Of a stretch of 64,000 bases of DNA, positions 52,750 to 61,832 are shown one piece after another (the first letter of the stretch is position 1; every line of letters starts with the position of its first letter). The position numbers were made by a program, and so were the translations under genes. The stretch is from Acinetobacter johnsonii CIP 64.6 (lineage in GTDB: Bacteria > Pseudomonadota > Gammaproteobacteria > Pseudomonadales > Moraxellaceae). The notes beneath the pieces were generated by a model. That model was not told where the DNA came from. It saw only the letters and a list, made by a program, of their open reading frames with translations, and searched no databases. The stretch covers positions 907,918 to 971,917 of the forward strand of contig NZ_KB849235.1 of the NCBI RefSeq assembly GCF_000368045.1, read 5' to 3'.

Positions 52750-54156
52750 ATGTATAAATCAGAAAAACTTGCGCTCAGCCTGAAACATTTGATTGAAAGT
52801 GGTTTTTGGAAAGCCAACGATAAACTGCCCTCACTCCGTCAACAAGCTGAAACATCGGGTTTTAGCCTGATGACGGTGATGAATGCCTATCAAGAACTCG
52901 AAGCGCAAGGGCTGATTTATTCACAAGAAAAACTCGGTTACTTTGTGACAGGCGATGCACGCTCAGACAGCAACTCCAATAGTGTCATCCTCAACGAAAA
53001 AATTGAAATCAACTCTAAAATTTTCAGATATTTAAAATCGATCCAATCTGAACAAATGGTCCCCTTTGGCATTGCCTTTCCCAACAGCCAACTGCTCTAC
53101 TCTGCCAAGCTGATGCAAACGTTAGGACAACGTGCCAAACACCGTCTTAGTTATGAACAGATGCCAAGTTTACCTCCCGGAAACTTTGAGCTGCGAAAAC
53201 TGATTGCGCAGCGCTACTGTATGCAAGGGATTCCAACAGACCCCTCCGATATCGTAATCACCTCGGGCGGATTAGATGCTTTAAACCTCTCCTTACAAGC
53301 TATGACCCAACCGGGTGACTATATTTTACTTCAAAAAACTATATTTTATGGCGCATGGCAAGCGGCTGAACATTTGGGCCTAAAAGTCATTAGTATTCCT
53401 GAACATGAAGAACACGGTATTGACCTTGAGGCTTTTAAAGATGCAATTGAACGTTATCCAATTAAAGTCTGTTTGCTGATGCTCAACAGTCACAACCCAA
53501 TTGGTTTTACGGTCAGTGATGACATCAAATATCAACTGGCAAAGCTACTGCATGAGCGCGATATTTATTTAATTGAAGACGATGTTTATGAAGAACTTTA
53601 TTTTGATCATAAAAAACCGCTGTCGATGAAATACTTTGATCAGAAAAATTTGGTTTTACACTGCTCTTCTTTTTCAAAAACTTTAGGTGCGGGTTTTCGG
53701 ATTGGTTGGGTCTATGCGGGTAAATTTTCGGAGCATATTCAACATCTACAGCTGATGAGCACGCTCTCCGTCAACTCATTTATTCAAAATGCCTTGGTCG
53801 ATTATTTATCGCATCGACACTATGAAAAGCACTTAAAAACCTTACGTAACACCTTAAAACGTCTCAAAAATCAGTATTACAATTATTTATCTGAACATTT
53901 GTCTGAAGATTATCAAATTCATTATTATCCATCGGGCTATTTTTTATGGATTACCTTGCCTGAGCAGATCAATGGAAATTTGATTTATGAGCAGCTCTTA
54001 GAGAAAAATATCAGCATTGCGCCCGGCTCATTATTTTATCAAACGGATAATATTCCACATCATATTCGGATCAATTGTTCATTTGAAATCAATGAACGTA
54101 TTCAAAATGCCTTAGATGCCTTGATCCAATGTATTTATCCAGAAGCATTTGAATAA
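52750..54156 (+). CDS. MocR-type transcription regulator
   Basis: A 468-residue GntR/aminotransferase fusion. The winged helix covers about residues 1-70 (DKLPSLRQQAETSGFSLMTV, MNAYQELEAQGLIYS). The aminotransferase domain has the PLP lysine in HCSSFSKTLGAGFRIGW and IEDDVYEEL with its Asp. An in-frame TTG five codons upstream is possible, but neither start has a strong ribosome-binding site. Its target is unclear: it follows the oxidase terminator and converges with the membrane-protein/sulfite-reductase operon. It is only distantly similar to GabR at 42.5 kb. Confidence 0.85.
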   Translation: MYKSEKLALSLKHLIESGFWKANDKLPSLRQQAETSGFSLMTVMNAYQELEAQGLIYSQEKLGYFVTGDARSDSNSNSVILNEKIEINSKIFRYLKSIQSEQMVPFGIAFPNSQLLYSAKLMQTLGQRAKHRLSYEQMPSLPPGNFELRKLIAQRYCMQGIPTDPSDIVITSGGLDALNLSLQAMTQPGDYILLQKTIFYGAWQAAEHLGLKVISIPEHEEHGIDLEAFKDAIERYPIKVCLLMLNSHNPIGFTVSDDIKYQLAKLLHERDIYLIEDDVYEELYFDHKKPLSMKYFDQKNLVLHCSSFSKTLGAGFRIGWVYAGKFSEHIQHLQLMSTLSVNSFIQNALVDYLSHRHYEKHLKTLRNTLKRLKNQYYNYLSEHLSEDYQIHYYPSGYFLWITLPEQINGNLIYEQLLEKNISIAPGSLFYQTDNIPHHIRINCSFEINERIQNALDALIQCIYPEAFE

Positions 54157-54284
54157 AAGTTGAATGGTTTAAATCCAGACTGATTTAAACCATCTTTTTA
54201 TTTGAAGAGACTCACTGCCCATACTGCAAATATCACCATCCCAGAGATAAAATGACATGATCAGATCATGTCATTCCTCTCAAG

Positions 54285-55211
54285 TTAGGTATAGGATTTC
54301 TCAGCACTCATATTCTGAAAATAGGTGCGATAGATATAGACACAGCCGAGTGAAAAACCAGCCATCAGACCAGATGCGACAGGTAAATGCATCACACTGT
54401 CTTGTGGAAAGACGAAAACCAAAAATGGAAAGGCATATACTGCAGGAATTCGCATATCAAAGAGCTTGAGCAAAAGAAACATCAAGGGCATATATATGAG
54501 GCTGAGCAGTATCCAATCTTGAATCCACAACTGCATAAGCACGGCCATTGAAATCGACAGTGTCAACACAGCAACCTGCTTAAGATACATTTTCAACGAA
54601 TACATCATCATATTTAATGATTCGTACACCACCACTGTAATCGGTGGAATCAGTGCCATCGCTTCAATCTTGAAAATAGCAGCGAGTGCAAAACCGATTA
54701 AAGTAATACTGGCATACACACCTATTTTTCGTCGATCAAAATTGCCTTTCCTCTCCACACCTTGGTTCAGTTTAAAGAGCACAACACCCAACATCAGGAT
54801 AAAACTGGTGGCAAAAATCGAAATCAAAAACGATATTTCATAGGCTTGGGTCACAATCGGCAAGAAACCTGTAGCCAGTGCGGGCGGTAATATATAGTTA
54901 AACATCAGCATCACGAGCAACATGGCACAGAGAACCAAAACCAGTTTGAACAGATATGAAATTGGCATCAAATTAATACAGAAGCCAATAACAGCGGTCA
55001 AACTGGGTAAAATAAAAATTTTATCTGGCTGATTCAGCCACTGTTTATCTCGATAGACCCACAGCCCAACGGCCATCGCCGCCATTTCAGGCAGAATAAT
55101 TTCACGATCATTCAGTCCATAGGCAGCCGCCACTATGAGTACTATAAAGACAAAGGCCGCGAGATAACTTTTGGGGTTTAAGAGTGTCTTTGCATGTGAC
55201 ATAGGATTCAT
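54285..55211 (-). CDS. unknown membrane protein with internal duplication (HPP-like by layout)
   Basis: I do not recognise this 308-residue protein. It has about ten membrane helices and no signal peptide. The two halves look like copies: helix 16-33 followed by LP at 40-41, and PPALATGFLP at 109-118, correspond to a helix near 163-181, IPP at 188-190 and IPAVYAFPFL at 255-264, all shifted by about 147 residues. The short proline-rich re-entrant segments recall HPP-type membrane proteins, but the resemblance is only in layout. It is the last gene of an operon with sulfite reductase, CidA/LrgA-like and LrgB-like genes, 18 bp behind the LrgB gene, so it may work with that transporter. Confidence 0.7.
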   Translation of the reverse strand: MNPMSHAKTLLNPKSYLAAFVFIVLIVAAAYGLNDREIILPEMAAMAVGLWVYRDKQWLNQPDKIFILPSLTAVIGFCINLMPISYLFKLVLVLCAMLLVMLMFNYILPPALATGFLPIVTQAYEISFLISIFATSFILMLGVVLFKLNQGVERKGNFDRRKIGVYASITLIGFALAAIFKIEAMALIPPITVVVYESLNMMMYSLKMYLKQVAVLTLSISMAVLMQLWIQDWILLSLIYMPLMFLLLKLFDMRIPAVYAFPFLVFVFPQDSVMHLPVASGLMAGFSLGCVYIYRTYFQNMSAEKSYT

Positions 55212-55229
55212 ATTCGATTCCTTATTGAT

Positions 55230-55940
55230 TTAAAACGATATAAAGCCAAGTAAATACTTCGTCACTGCAATCAAAGATGGCGCAAATAGCACCATAATGA
55301 TTCCTGAAATAATCATCGAGAGACTGGCAATGACGCCTTCCAATTCATGCCGCTGTCTTGCCCGAGCTATGCCCATAGCATGTGCGGCATTACCCAGTGC
55401 TGCGCCTGAAGCAAAGTGATTTTTATATTTGATCCAAAGCAAGAGGAGGTCTCCCAACAACATACCGACCAAACCTGTAATCACGGTAAATAGCGGAATC
55501 AGGCTGATAGAGCCCCCCACTTTTTCGGTAAGCACCAAAGCGAAAGGAATCGAAATGGAACGCGCCAACAGGCTATTTTTAACGATGTCATCAAAATCCA
55601 ATAGGCTCGCCAAAAACCAACTGCTGAAAATACCCACCAACATGGCGAGGCTAGAACTGAAGAGCAACACTTTAAAATGTTGCTGAATCATGCGGCGATA
55701 ACGAAAAACAGGAATAGCAAAAGCCACTGTGATTGGACCGAGCATGGCCACCAAATATTGGGTATAAAAGTAATAGTCTTGGAACTGATGCTGTAAAAGA
55801 AAGATCAGTACGATGCTCAAGCTAGGAACAACAATAATGGGGGATAAATAAATTTTTTGTGTTCGAACAAAAAGCTGCTTTGCCATGAAATAGCACAGCA
55901 CAGTCCAAACCAAGTAAAAAAGCCCCCAGCATTCAGTCAT
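55230..55940 (-). CDS. LrgB/CidB-like membrane protein
   Basis: A 236-residue membrane protein of the LrgB family with about seven helices. Family segments are MLGPITVAFAIPVFRYRRMI near residue 66, KNSLLARSISIPFALVLTEK near 128, and GAALGNAAHAMGIARA near 185. LrgB partners LrgA/CidA. In plants and bacteria such pairs transport small organic acids (glycolate/glycerate in plastids; pyruvate in some Gram-positives); the old holin role is debated. It overlaps the CidA/LrgA-like gene by 8 bp. Confidence 0.87.
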   Translation of the reverse strand: MTECWGLFYLVWTVLCYFMAKQLFVRTQKIYLSPIIVVPSLSIVLIFLLQHQFQDYYFYTQYLVAMLGPITVAFAIPVFRYRRMIQQHFKVLLFSSSLAMLVGIFSSWFLASLLDFDDIVKNSLLARSISIPFALVLTEKVGGSISLIPLFTVITGLVGMLLGDLLLLWIKYKNHFASGAALGNAAHAMGIARARQRHELEGVIASLSMIISGIIMVLFAPSLIAVTKYLLGFISF

Positions 55941-56349
55941 ACTGATCTTCCAGTTTTGGTTCTTGATTTAGCTCTGGCTGCTTTAACAACAACCGCACGC
56001 TATATACAGAAACCATCATCACTAAAGCGGTGCTGATTAAAATCACTAGCAGAATTTTCCAACCACTGGTGATCAATAAATCCTGATATTGAATCACACC
56101 GACCACTGGCGGAATGAAAAACAGCAGCAGTTCCGCCAGTAACAAATTGGCACCGCGTTCAACGTGGGCTAATTTCAACCATTTCATTTCAAGTAAAAAC
56201 AACAGCAGAAAAAACCCAAGTACCCCTGATGCCACAGGCAAATTCACCAACTTTTGTAACACATCAGCACAGCTCCAAACGGCCAAAATAATGATGATTT
56301 GGTAGCTCGCAGTTTTTAACTTCTTCAGCCGAGTTCGGTCGTCCAACAT
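55933..56349 (-). CDS. CidA/LrgA-like membrane protein
   Basis: A 138-residue protein with four membrane helices, typical of CidA/LrgA. The conserved stretches are LVNLPVASGVLGFFLLLFLL and GANLLLAELLLFFIPPVVGV. Its ATG is 1 bp behind the stop of the reductase gene, and its end overlaps the LrgB-like gene. The pair could form a transporter for a small carboxylate. Confidence 0.87.
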   Translation of the reverse strand: MLDDRTRLKKLKTASYQIIIILAVWSCADVLQKLVNLPVASGVLGFFLLLFLLEMKWLKLAHVERGANLLLAELLLFFIPPVVGVIQYQDLLITSGWKILLVILISTALVMMVSVYSVRLLLKQPELNQEPKLEDQYD

Positions 56350-56350
56350 C

Positions 56351-58003
56351 TCAATTTATGTCCGCATAAGCCCGCTCTTTAAACGGCTGAATCGAGACAC
56401 GTTTGCAGGTTTCTAAAAAAGATTCATGCTCCAAACGCAAATCCAGATAAGTATTCAGAATTTCTTCAAGCACATCGGGAATATCTTCTGCAGGAAATGA
56501 TGGTCCTAAAATATCACCGATGGATGCATCATGATCTGAGTTACCGCCTAAACTAATTTGGTAATATTCAGCGCCTTTTTTATCGACACCTAGAATGCCA
56601 ATATTGCCTACATGGTGGTGTCCACACGCATTCATACAGCCTGAAATGTTCAGATCGACCTTGCCTAAATGATATAAAGCATCCAAATCATCAAAACGGC
56701 GAGCAATCGCTTCATACACCGGAATAGATTTGGCATTTGCCAAGGAGCAAAAATCGCCACCCGGACAGCAAATCATGTCAGTCAGAAAGCCAATATGCGC
56801 ACGAGCCAAATTGCCACGATCTAAGACTTGCCACAGTTCAAACAGATCCTTTTGGCGTACATCGGTTAAGGCAATATTTTGCTCATGCGTGGTTCGCAGC
56901 TCACCAAAGGTATATTGGTCAGCCAAATCTGCAATTAAACGCATTTCATCGGAAGTCATATCCCCCGGTGCTACACCCGCCCGTTTTAAGCTGATCGTAA
57001 CGATGCGGTAGCCCGCGACTTTATGTGCATGGGTATTGATATTGAACCAGTGTTTAAACTTCGGATACTGTTGGAACAACGCCTCAAAATTTTCTGCATC
57101 TAAAGGTTCATAGGCAAACGGTCGAAATACGGCATCCATTTGCGCTAAAACACTAGGCTGAACTTTGAGCAGTGTTTGAGTATGTGCAAACTCAGCTTCC
57201 ACTTTTTCCGCAAAGCCCGCTGGAGTGAGGGCTTTCACTAAAATTTTAATACGCGCTTTGTATTTATTATCACGGCGACCATGCAAGTTATATACGCGCA
57301 TGATGGCATCTAAATAGGCAATTAAATCTTCACGGGCTAAAAATGGCTTAATCACATGTCCCGCTAAAGGGGTGCGTCCAAGCCCACCACCGACTTTAAT
57401 TTGATAACCTAACTCCCCCGTTCCATTTTCTACCAGATAGACCCCAACATCATGAAAAGTTGTGGCAGCACGGTCTTGTTCAGGGTGTGCACAAACTGCA
57501 ATTTTGAATTTACGCGGAAGGAATGAAAACTCTGGATGGAAAGTACTCCACTGGCGAATTAGTTCACAGGTGGGGCGCGGGTCTGTGAGCTCGCCCTCAA
57601 CTACACCTGCATATTGGTCTGTGGTGGTGTTTCGAATACAGTTGCCACTGGTCTGAATAGAATGCATGTGTACTGTAGCGAGTTCCTGCAAAATATCGGG
57701 GACATCTGCAAGCTGCGGCCAATTCAATTGAATATTTTGGCGCGTAGAAATATGCGCATAACCACGGTCATACTTCTGTGCAACCTCAGCCACCTTCCGC
57801 AGTTGTGCTGAGTTCATTAAGCCATAAGGCACTGCCAAACGTAGCATGGGTGCATAGCGTTGAACATATAAACCATTTTGTAAACGTAAGGGACGGTATT
57901 CTTCTTCGGTCAGTTTCCCCTCTAAATAACGCTGCGTTTGGTCACGAAACTGTGCGACACGTTCATTTAATAAATTTTGATCAAAGTCTGTATATAAAAA
58001 CAT
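56351..58003 (-). CDS. cysI: sulfite/nitrite reductase, hemoprotein type
   Basis: A 550-residue sirohaem/[4Fe-4S] reductase with the usual duplicated architecture. The cluster and sirohaem cysteines appear as CCPGGDFCSLANAKS and NISGCMNACGHHHVGNIG near residues 420-475; sirohaem-binding arginines are in STRQNIQLNW. It reduces sulfite to sulfide (or nitrite to ammonium). No flavoprotein subunit is linked, which fits ferredoxin-type electron supply. It starts an operon with CidA/LrgA- and LrgB-like genes, an unusual linkage. Sulfite reduction is more likely than nitrite because no nitrate genes are near. Confidence 0.88.
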   Translation of the reverse strand: MFLYTDFDQNLLNERVAQFRDQTQRYLEGKLTEEEYRPLRLQNGLYVQRYAPMLRLAVPYGLMNSAQLRKVAEVAQKYDRGYAHISTRQNIQLNWPQLADVPDILQELATVHMHSIQTSGNCIRNTTTDQYAGVVEGELTDPRPTCELIRQWSTFHPEFSFLPRKFKIAVCAHPEQDRAATTFHDVGVYLVENGTGELGYQIKVGGGLGRTPLAGHVIKPFLAREDLIAYLDAIMRVYNLHGRRDNKYKARIKILVKALTPAGFAEKVEAEFAHTQTLLKVQPSVLAQMDAVFRPFAYEPLDAENFEALFQQYPKFKHWFNINTHAHKVAGYRIVTISLKRAGVAPGDMTSDEMRLIADLADQYTFGELRTTHEQNIALTDVRQKDLFELWQVLDRGNLARAHIGFLTDMICCPGGDFCSLANAKSIPVYEAIARRFDDLDALYHLGKVDLNISGCMNACGHHHVGNIGILGVDKKGAEYYQISLGGNSDHDASIGDILGPSFPAEDIPDVLEEILNTYLDLRLEHESFLETCKRVSIQPFKERAYADIN

Positions 58004-58072
58004 GGGGATGACCTAGGTATATGCATCAATATGAAAGAAAAGCTGTTTTGAATGGCACATCAAAAATGCAAG

Positions 58073-58894
58073 TTAGGCGAAAAAAGCCGCCTGCTTTCGG
58101 GACACACCATGTTGTAAACAGGTCTGCATATACTCGGCATAGACCGATAACTTTTCATAAATATGCTCCGCATAGAACATATCTTCAACCAACTGGGTCG
58201 CTTGCTGCTGGTTATAACTGCCATAACTCAACAATAATTGCGCATTCAATGTGGCGAATTTTTCACATAAATCGATATATTGCTGATCTTTGTTTTTAAA
58301 GAACAATTTCCGCATATTCCATTCACTACTGTCGATGATGGCATCATGCGCATGGATAGAAATATAGTTAATTTTGACTTTAAAAAACTGTTCCAGCTCC
58401 GCGAGTTTTTGTGTATTGAGCACTAATGATGTCACCAAAAAAATCTGCGAGACATCAGTTCGACATAGTGCTTTGATCAATGAAAAATAGAAAAAATCGA
58501 CATCATTAAATACGCTATCACTCAAATCTAAATAAACATTGAGTGCCTCAAGTACATCATCTATTTTTAGGTTTTGTTTTTGCTCTGCTTGATAGTAACG
58601 ATTGAGGATATTGAGTACGGTCGGCGTTGCGGGACTGCTATAAATCACAGGATGGTTTAAATTTGCCAAGATAAAAGGCGCAAATAAAAATGCGACCTCG
58701 GCATGTTCTGCTTGAATGGCAGATTGCACAATATACTGAACTTTAGCGCTTGAAAAATCACGTAAGACTTTAGCACGCAGCAAAGTTGCTTCTAAGTTTA
58801 AATACTGCTGCGCAAGTAGATGTTGCAGTTGATCTGAAAGACCCTGCCCCTCAACCAATTCAGAAATTGTATTCAGTTGCTGTGTTATAAACAT
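58073..58894 (-). CDS. hypothetical protein, 273 residues, upstream of sulfite reductase
   Basis: I do not recognise this protein. It is 273 residues, with no signal peptide or clear membrane segment, mostly helical by composition, with an alternating hydrophobic beta-like segment (VSQIFLVTSLVL near residue 150). It starts at ATG 58894 and ends 69 bp before the reductase gene on the same strand, so the two may be co-transcribed. No metal or nucleotide motif was seen. Its role could be linked to sulfur metabolism only by context. Confidence 0.75.
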   Translation of the reverse strand: MFITQQLNTISELVEGQGLSDQLQHLLAQQYLNLEATLLRAKVLRDFSSAKVQYIVQSAIQAEHAEVAFLFAPFILANLNHPVIYSSPATPTVLNILNRYYQAEQKQNLKIDDVLEALNVYLDLSDSVFNDVDFFYFSLIKALCRTDVSQIFLVTSLVLNTQKLAELEQFFKVKINYISIHAHDAIIDSSEWNMRKLFFKNKDQQYIDLCEKFATLNAQLLLSYGSYNQQQATQLVEDMFYAEHIYEKLSVYAEYMQTCLQHGVSRKQAAFFA

Positions 58895-59190
58895 TACGCC
58901 ACCATCAAGATTGTGATCCCTTCTTGAGTCAAATTTTCAGCTATTTTGGTGTGAATGAGTAGCTACAGTAAGGCTTGAAAAAACTATAACAGCGTGCCTC
59001 CTTCTCAAGTTTTATAGGTGCAAAACCATCAAAATTAGAAAAATAAATTCGTTATATAAATAGGAGCCCAATTCCATCATGGCGTTATTTTGAGTGCCTA
59101 AAAATTCAGAAACGACTTTTCTCTTTTCCTATTTCAAGCAGCCCCTTTAGCCATTGAATATAAGGTGGAATATAGAAAAGAGAATAAAAG

Positions 59191-59652
59191 TTATGGCTGA
59201 CAAGACACCTCTAAAGTTGTTTTGATACGCTCTAATACAACGGTAGTTTTAAACCATTGCACATTCGCATTATGATGAAAAAGCTGATCACATAAGGCTT
59301 GAAATCGACTCATACTTGGCACCAAGAGTACCAACATAAAATCCGCCTCGCCTGTTACGTAATAGCACTGCTGTACTTCTGGAATTGAAAAACTTGCTTT
59401 CAACTCGTCAAGGTCAGTCACATGGGTTTGGTTGACACGAACCTCGACAAAAATCGTAATCACTTGCCCCAATTTGTCGGGATCAAGCAATGCGGTATTG
59501 CCAATAATATAGCCACTGTCTCTTAATTTTTGAATGCGACGTTGTACCGAGGCCGTTGATAAATGCACTAAATCAGCCAATTCTCGGAGCGGCGTTAAGC
59601 AATCTTTTTGCAGATGCTCCAATAAAGCGAAATCAAACTTATCTAATTGCAT
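59191..59652 (-). CDS. Lrp/AsnC-family regulator
   Basis: A 153-residue Lrp/AsnC protein starting at ATG 59652 (MQLDKFDFALLEHLQ); the longer frame upstream is not family-like. Winged helix in residues 1-60 (LADLVHLSTASVQRRIQKLR), RAM domain 65-145 (VQQCYYVTGEADFMLVLLVP). It is divergent from a DMT-family exporter gene about 110 bp away and probably regulates it, a common Lrp/exporter pairing for amino-acid efflux. Confidence 0.88.
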   Translation of the reverse strand: MQLDKFDFALLEHLQKDCLTPLRELADLVHLSTASVQRRIQKLRDSGYIIGNTALLDPDKLGQVITIFVEVRVNQTHVTDLDELKASFSIPEVQQCYYVTGEADFMLVLLVPSMSRFQALCDQLFHHNANVQWFKTTVVLERIKTTLEVSCQP

Positions 59653-59759
59653 GAGCAGCTTCCTGCGAGAAATTTTCTCATCCAAACTAATGATTACAAG
59701 CATTTTTTCAAGATTATTGCAATAAAATAGCATCTATACATACAGTTTTAGAACCACCT

Positions 59760-60665
59760 ATGTCTACGCATCCCAATACAGCACTTGGCATTAGCTTAAA
59801 TGTCACAGCCTCGGTGTTATTTGCTTTAATGTTTGCCTATACCTCACTTTTGGGCACGTTGGCAGGTACAGAAATATACGGCTGGCGCATAGTATTGACT
59901 ATTCCATGTCTGACGCTTTTTATTTGGCTCAAAGGCAATTGGTCTCAGGTAGTTGTTATTTATCGCCGCTTCTACCAAGAGCGCTTTTTCTTTTTAACGC
60001 GAATTTTATCTTCGTTTTTAATTGGAATTCAGTTGTGGCTGTTTATGTGGGCACCCAGTCATGGCTATGGACTGGATGTTTCACTCGGTTATTTTATGAT
60101 GCCGATTAGCATGGTGATTGTCGGTCGCATCGCATTTAAAGAGCAAATGTCACGCTTTCAGCAACTGTCCTGTATTTTTGCAGTGCTGGGGATCTTGAAC
60201 CTCTTGGCGAGTTCTCAAACACTGGCGTGGCCCACTCTACTGATTTGCTTAGGTTATCCGATCTATTTTTGGCTCAGACAAAAAACGAAGACGAATAATA
60301 TAGGCGGACTTTGGTTTGACATGATGTTGAGTCTCCCTGTTTGTATTTTCTTTATCATGCAAGGCAGTATCGTCACAGAAAGCCTATCTGAAAGCTCACA
60401 TACGCTTTGGCTCATTTCAGGACTTGGACTAATCAGTGCACTGGCTTTGGCATTTCAGTCCTTGTCTGCCCCGCATTTAAACTTAAGCCTGTTTGGACTG
60501 TTGGTTTATGTTGAACCGATATTGTTAGTGGCCGTTTCAATCGCCTTAGGGGAAAGCATTACTTCAGCAGAATGGCCAACCTATATCGCCATTTGGCTCG
60601 CAGTTTTTACCCTCATGCTGGAAGGATTACGCAGCTTTAAAAAGAATCGTAAATTAGCGACATAG
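59760..60665 (+). CDS. EamA/RarD-type DMT transporter
   Basis: A 301-residue, ten-helix drug/metabolite transporter. The opening NTALGISLNVTASVLFALM, the GTEIYGWRIVLTIP segment and the YVEPILLVAVSIALGE segment near residue 260 are typical of the RarD branch. It is divergent from an Lrp/AsnC gene. It likely exports an amino acid or related metabolite. Substrate unknown. Confidence 0.85.
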   Translation: MSTHPNTALGISLNVTASVLFALMFAYTSLLGTLAGTEIYGWRIVLTIPCLTLFIWLKGNWSQVVVIYRRFYQERFFFLTRILSSFLIGIQLWLFMWAPSHGYGLDVSLGYFMMPISMVIVGRIAFKEQMSRFQQLSCIFAVLGILNLLASSQTLAWPTLLICLGYPIYFWLRQKTKTNNIGGLWFDMMLSLPVCIFFIMQGSIVTESLSESSHTLWLISGLGLISALALAFQSLSAPHLNLSLFGLLVYVEPILLVAVSIALGESITSAEWPTYIAIWLAVFTLMLEGLRSFKKNRKLAT

Positions 60666-60824
60666 GCATTTTTTATGCATATTTTACTCTAGATTACTCA
60701 AATTTAGCCGTCTAGACATGTTTTGGTGCTGAATCGAGAACTGACTATCTGATTGTATTTAAATGGCTATTTGACTCCGCGAGTTACGTGCTGACAATTC
60801 ATATTTAAAACAACATAGAGTGAA

Positions 60825-61736
60825 TTACAGCGAACCTTTTAAATAATGATGCTGCCTCACAATACTATTCAATAAACTGGAAAAGTTGATTGCAGGTTGG
60901 CTATGCAAATCCGCCTTGAACGCAATACCGAGTCCAATTGTCGCGGTCTTATTCTTCAGGTATTTATATTTAATCCCTTCAATTTTGAGCTGTTGGGTGG
61001 ACTCAGGCACCAAAGAAATGCCCAAATTCGCCGCAACCAACGATAAAATTGAAACAATCTGAGGGGCTTGCTGTCCAATTTTAGGCGTGAAGCCATGCTG
61101 TTGGCAGCTATTTAAAATCGCAGCATACAGCCCTGCACTCACCTCTGGTGGAGAGACAATGAAGCTTTCATACTTAAACTCTGCCAAATCTATTACCTCA
61201 TCTTCTGCGGGATATTGAATCGGCAAGGCTGCAATCAATTTTTCATCGATAAAATTACGAATCGTAATGGCTTTAGGATAATACGCAGGTGGCCGCACAA
61301 TCGCAATATCTAATTCATTATTCAATAAACTTTCAATCAAAATCAAAGAGTTGGCTTCTTTTAATACCAAATTCACATGAGGGTATTGCTGTTGAAATGC
61401 TTGAATGGCTGTTGGAATTAAAGAGTTTAGAATTGAGGTGCCTGTAAAACCGAGCCGTAGTTCTCCCAATTCACCATTTGCTGCACTTTGGGTCAATTTC
61501 ACCGCATTTTTCAGTTGGTTCTGAACAGGCAAAATCATTTTAAGAAAAGTTTCTCCTGCTGGTGTCAGAGCTACACCATGAGAGTAGCGATAAAAAAGTT
61601 CAACACCGATTTCCCTTTCCAATTTTTTAATTTGCATACTCAACGGCGGCTGACTTATGCCAAGACGCAAGGCAGCTTTAGAGAAACTTTGCTCTTCCGC
61701 GATAGCAATAAAATATTGAATATTGCGCAACTCCAT
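60825..61736 (-). CDS. LysR-type regulator (YnfL-like context)
   Basis: A 303-residue LysR regulator: winged helix in residues 1-60 (RNIQYFIAIAEEQSFSKAAL, ISQPPLSMQIKKLEREIGVE), effector domain 90-300. It belongs by eye to the BenM/CatM-like group (LGFTGTS, IVRPPAYYP). It is divergent from an MFS gene resembling E. coli ynfM, whose neighbour ynfL is also LysR-type, so the pair appears conserved. Effector unknown. Confidence 0.85.
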   Translation of the reverse strand: MELRNIQYFIAIAEEQSFSKAALRLGISQPPLSMQIKKLEREIGVELFYRYSHGVALTPAGETFLKMILPVQNQLKNAVKLTQSAANGELGELRLGFTGTSILNSLIPTAIQAFQQQYPHVNLVLKEANSLILIESLLNNELDIAIVRPPAYYPKAITIRNFIDEKLIAALPIQYPAEDEVIDLAEFKYESFIVSPPEVSAGLYAAILNSCQQHGFTPKIGQQAPQIVSILSLVAANLGISLVPESTQQLKIEGIKYKYLKNKTATIGLGIAFKADLHSQPAINFSSLLNSIVRQHHYLKGSL

Positions 61737-61832
61737 ATATTAAAGCTATACCATTATTGAGTTATATATATTATACATATATGCATGTAGTTATTAAAAT
61801 AAAGCTTCTCTCCATTTTAAATCCGCCAAGTT

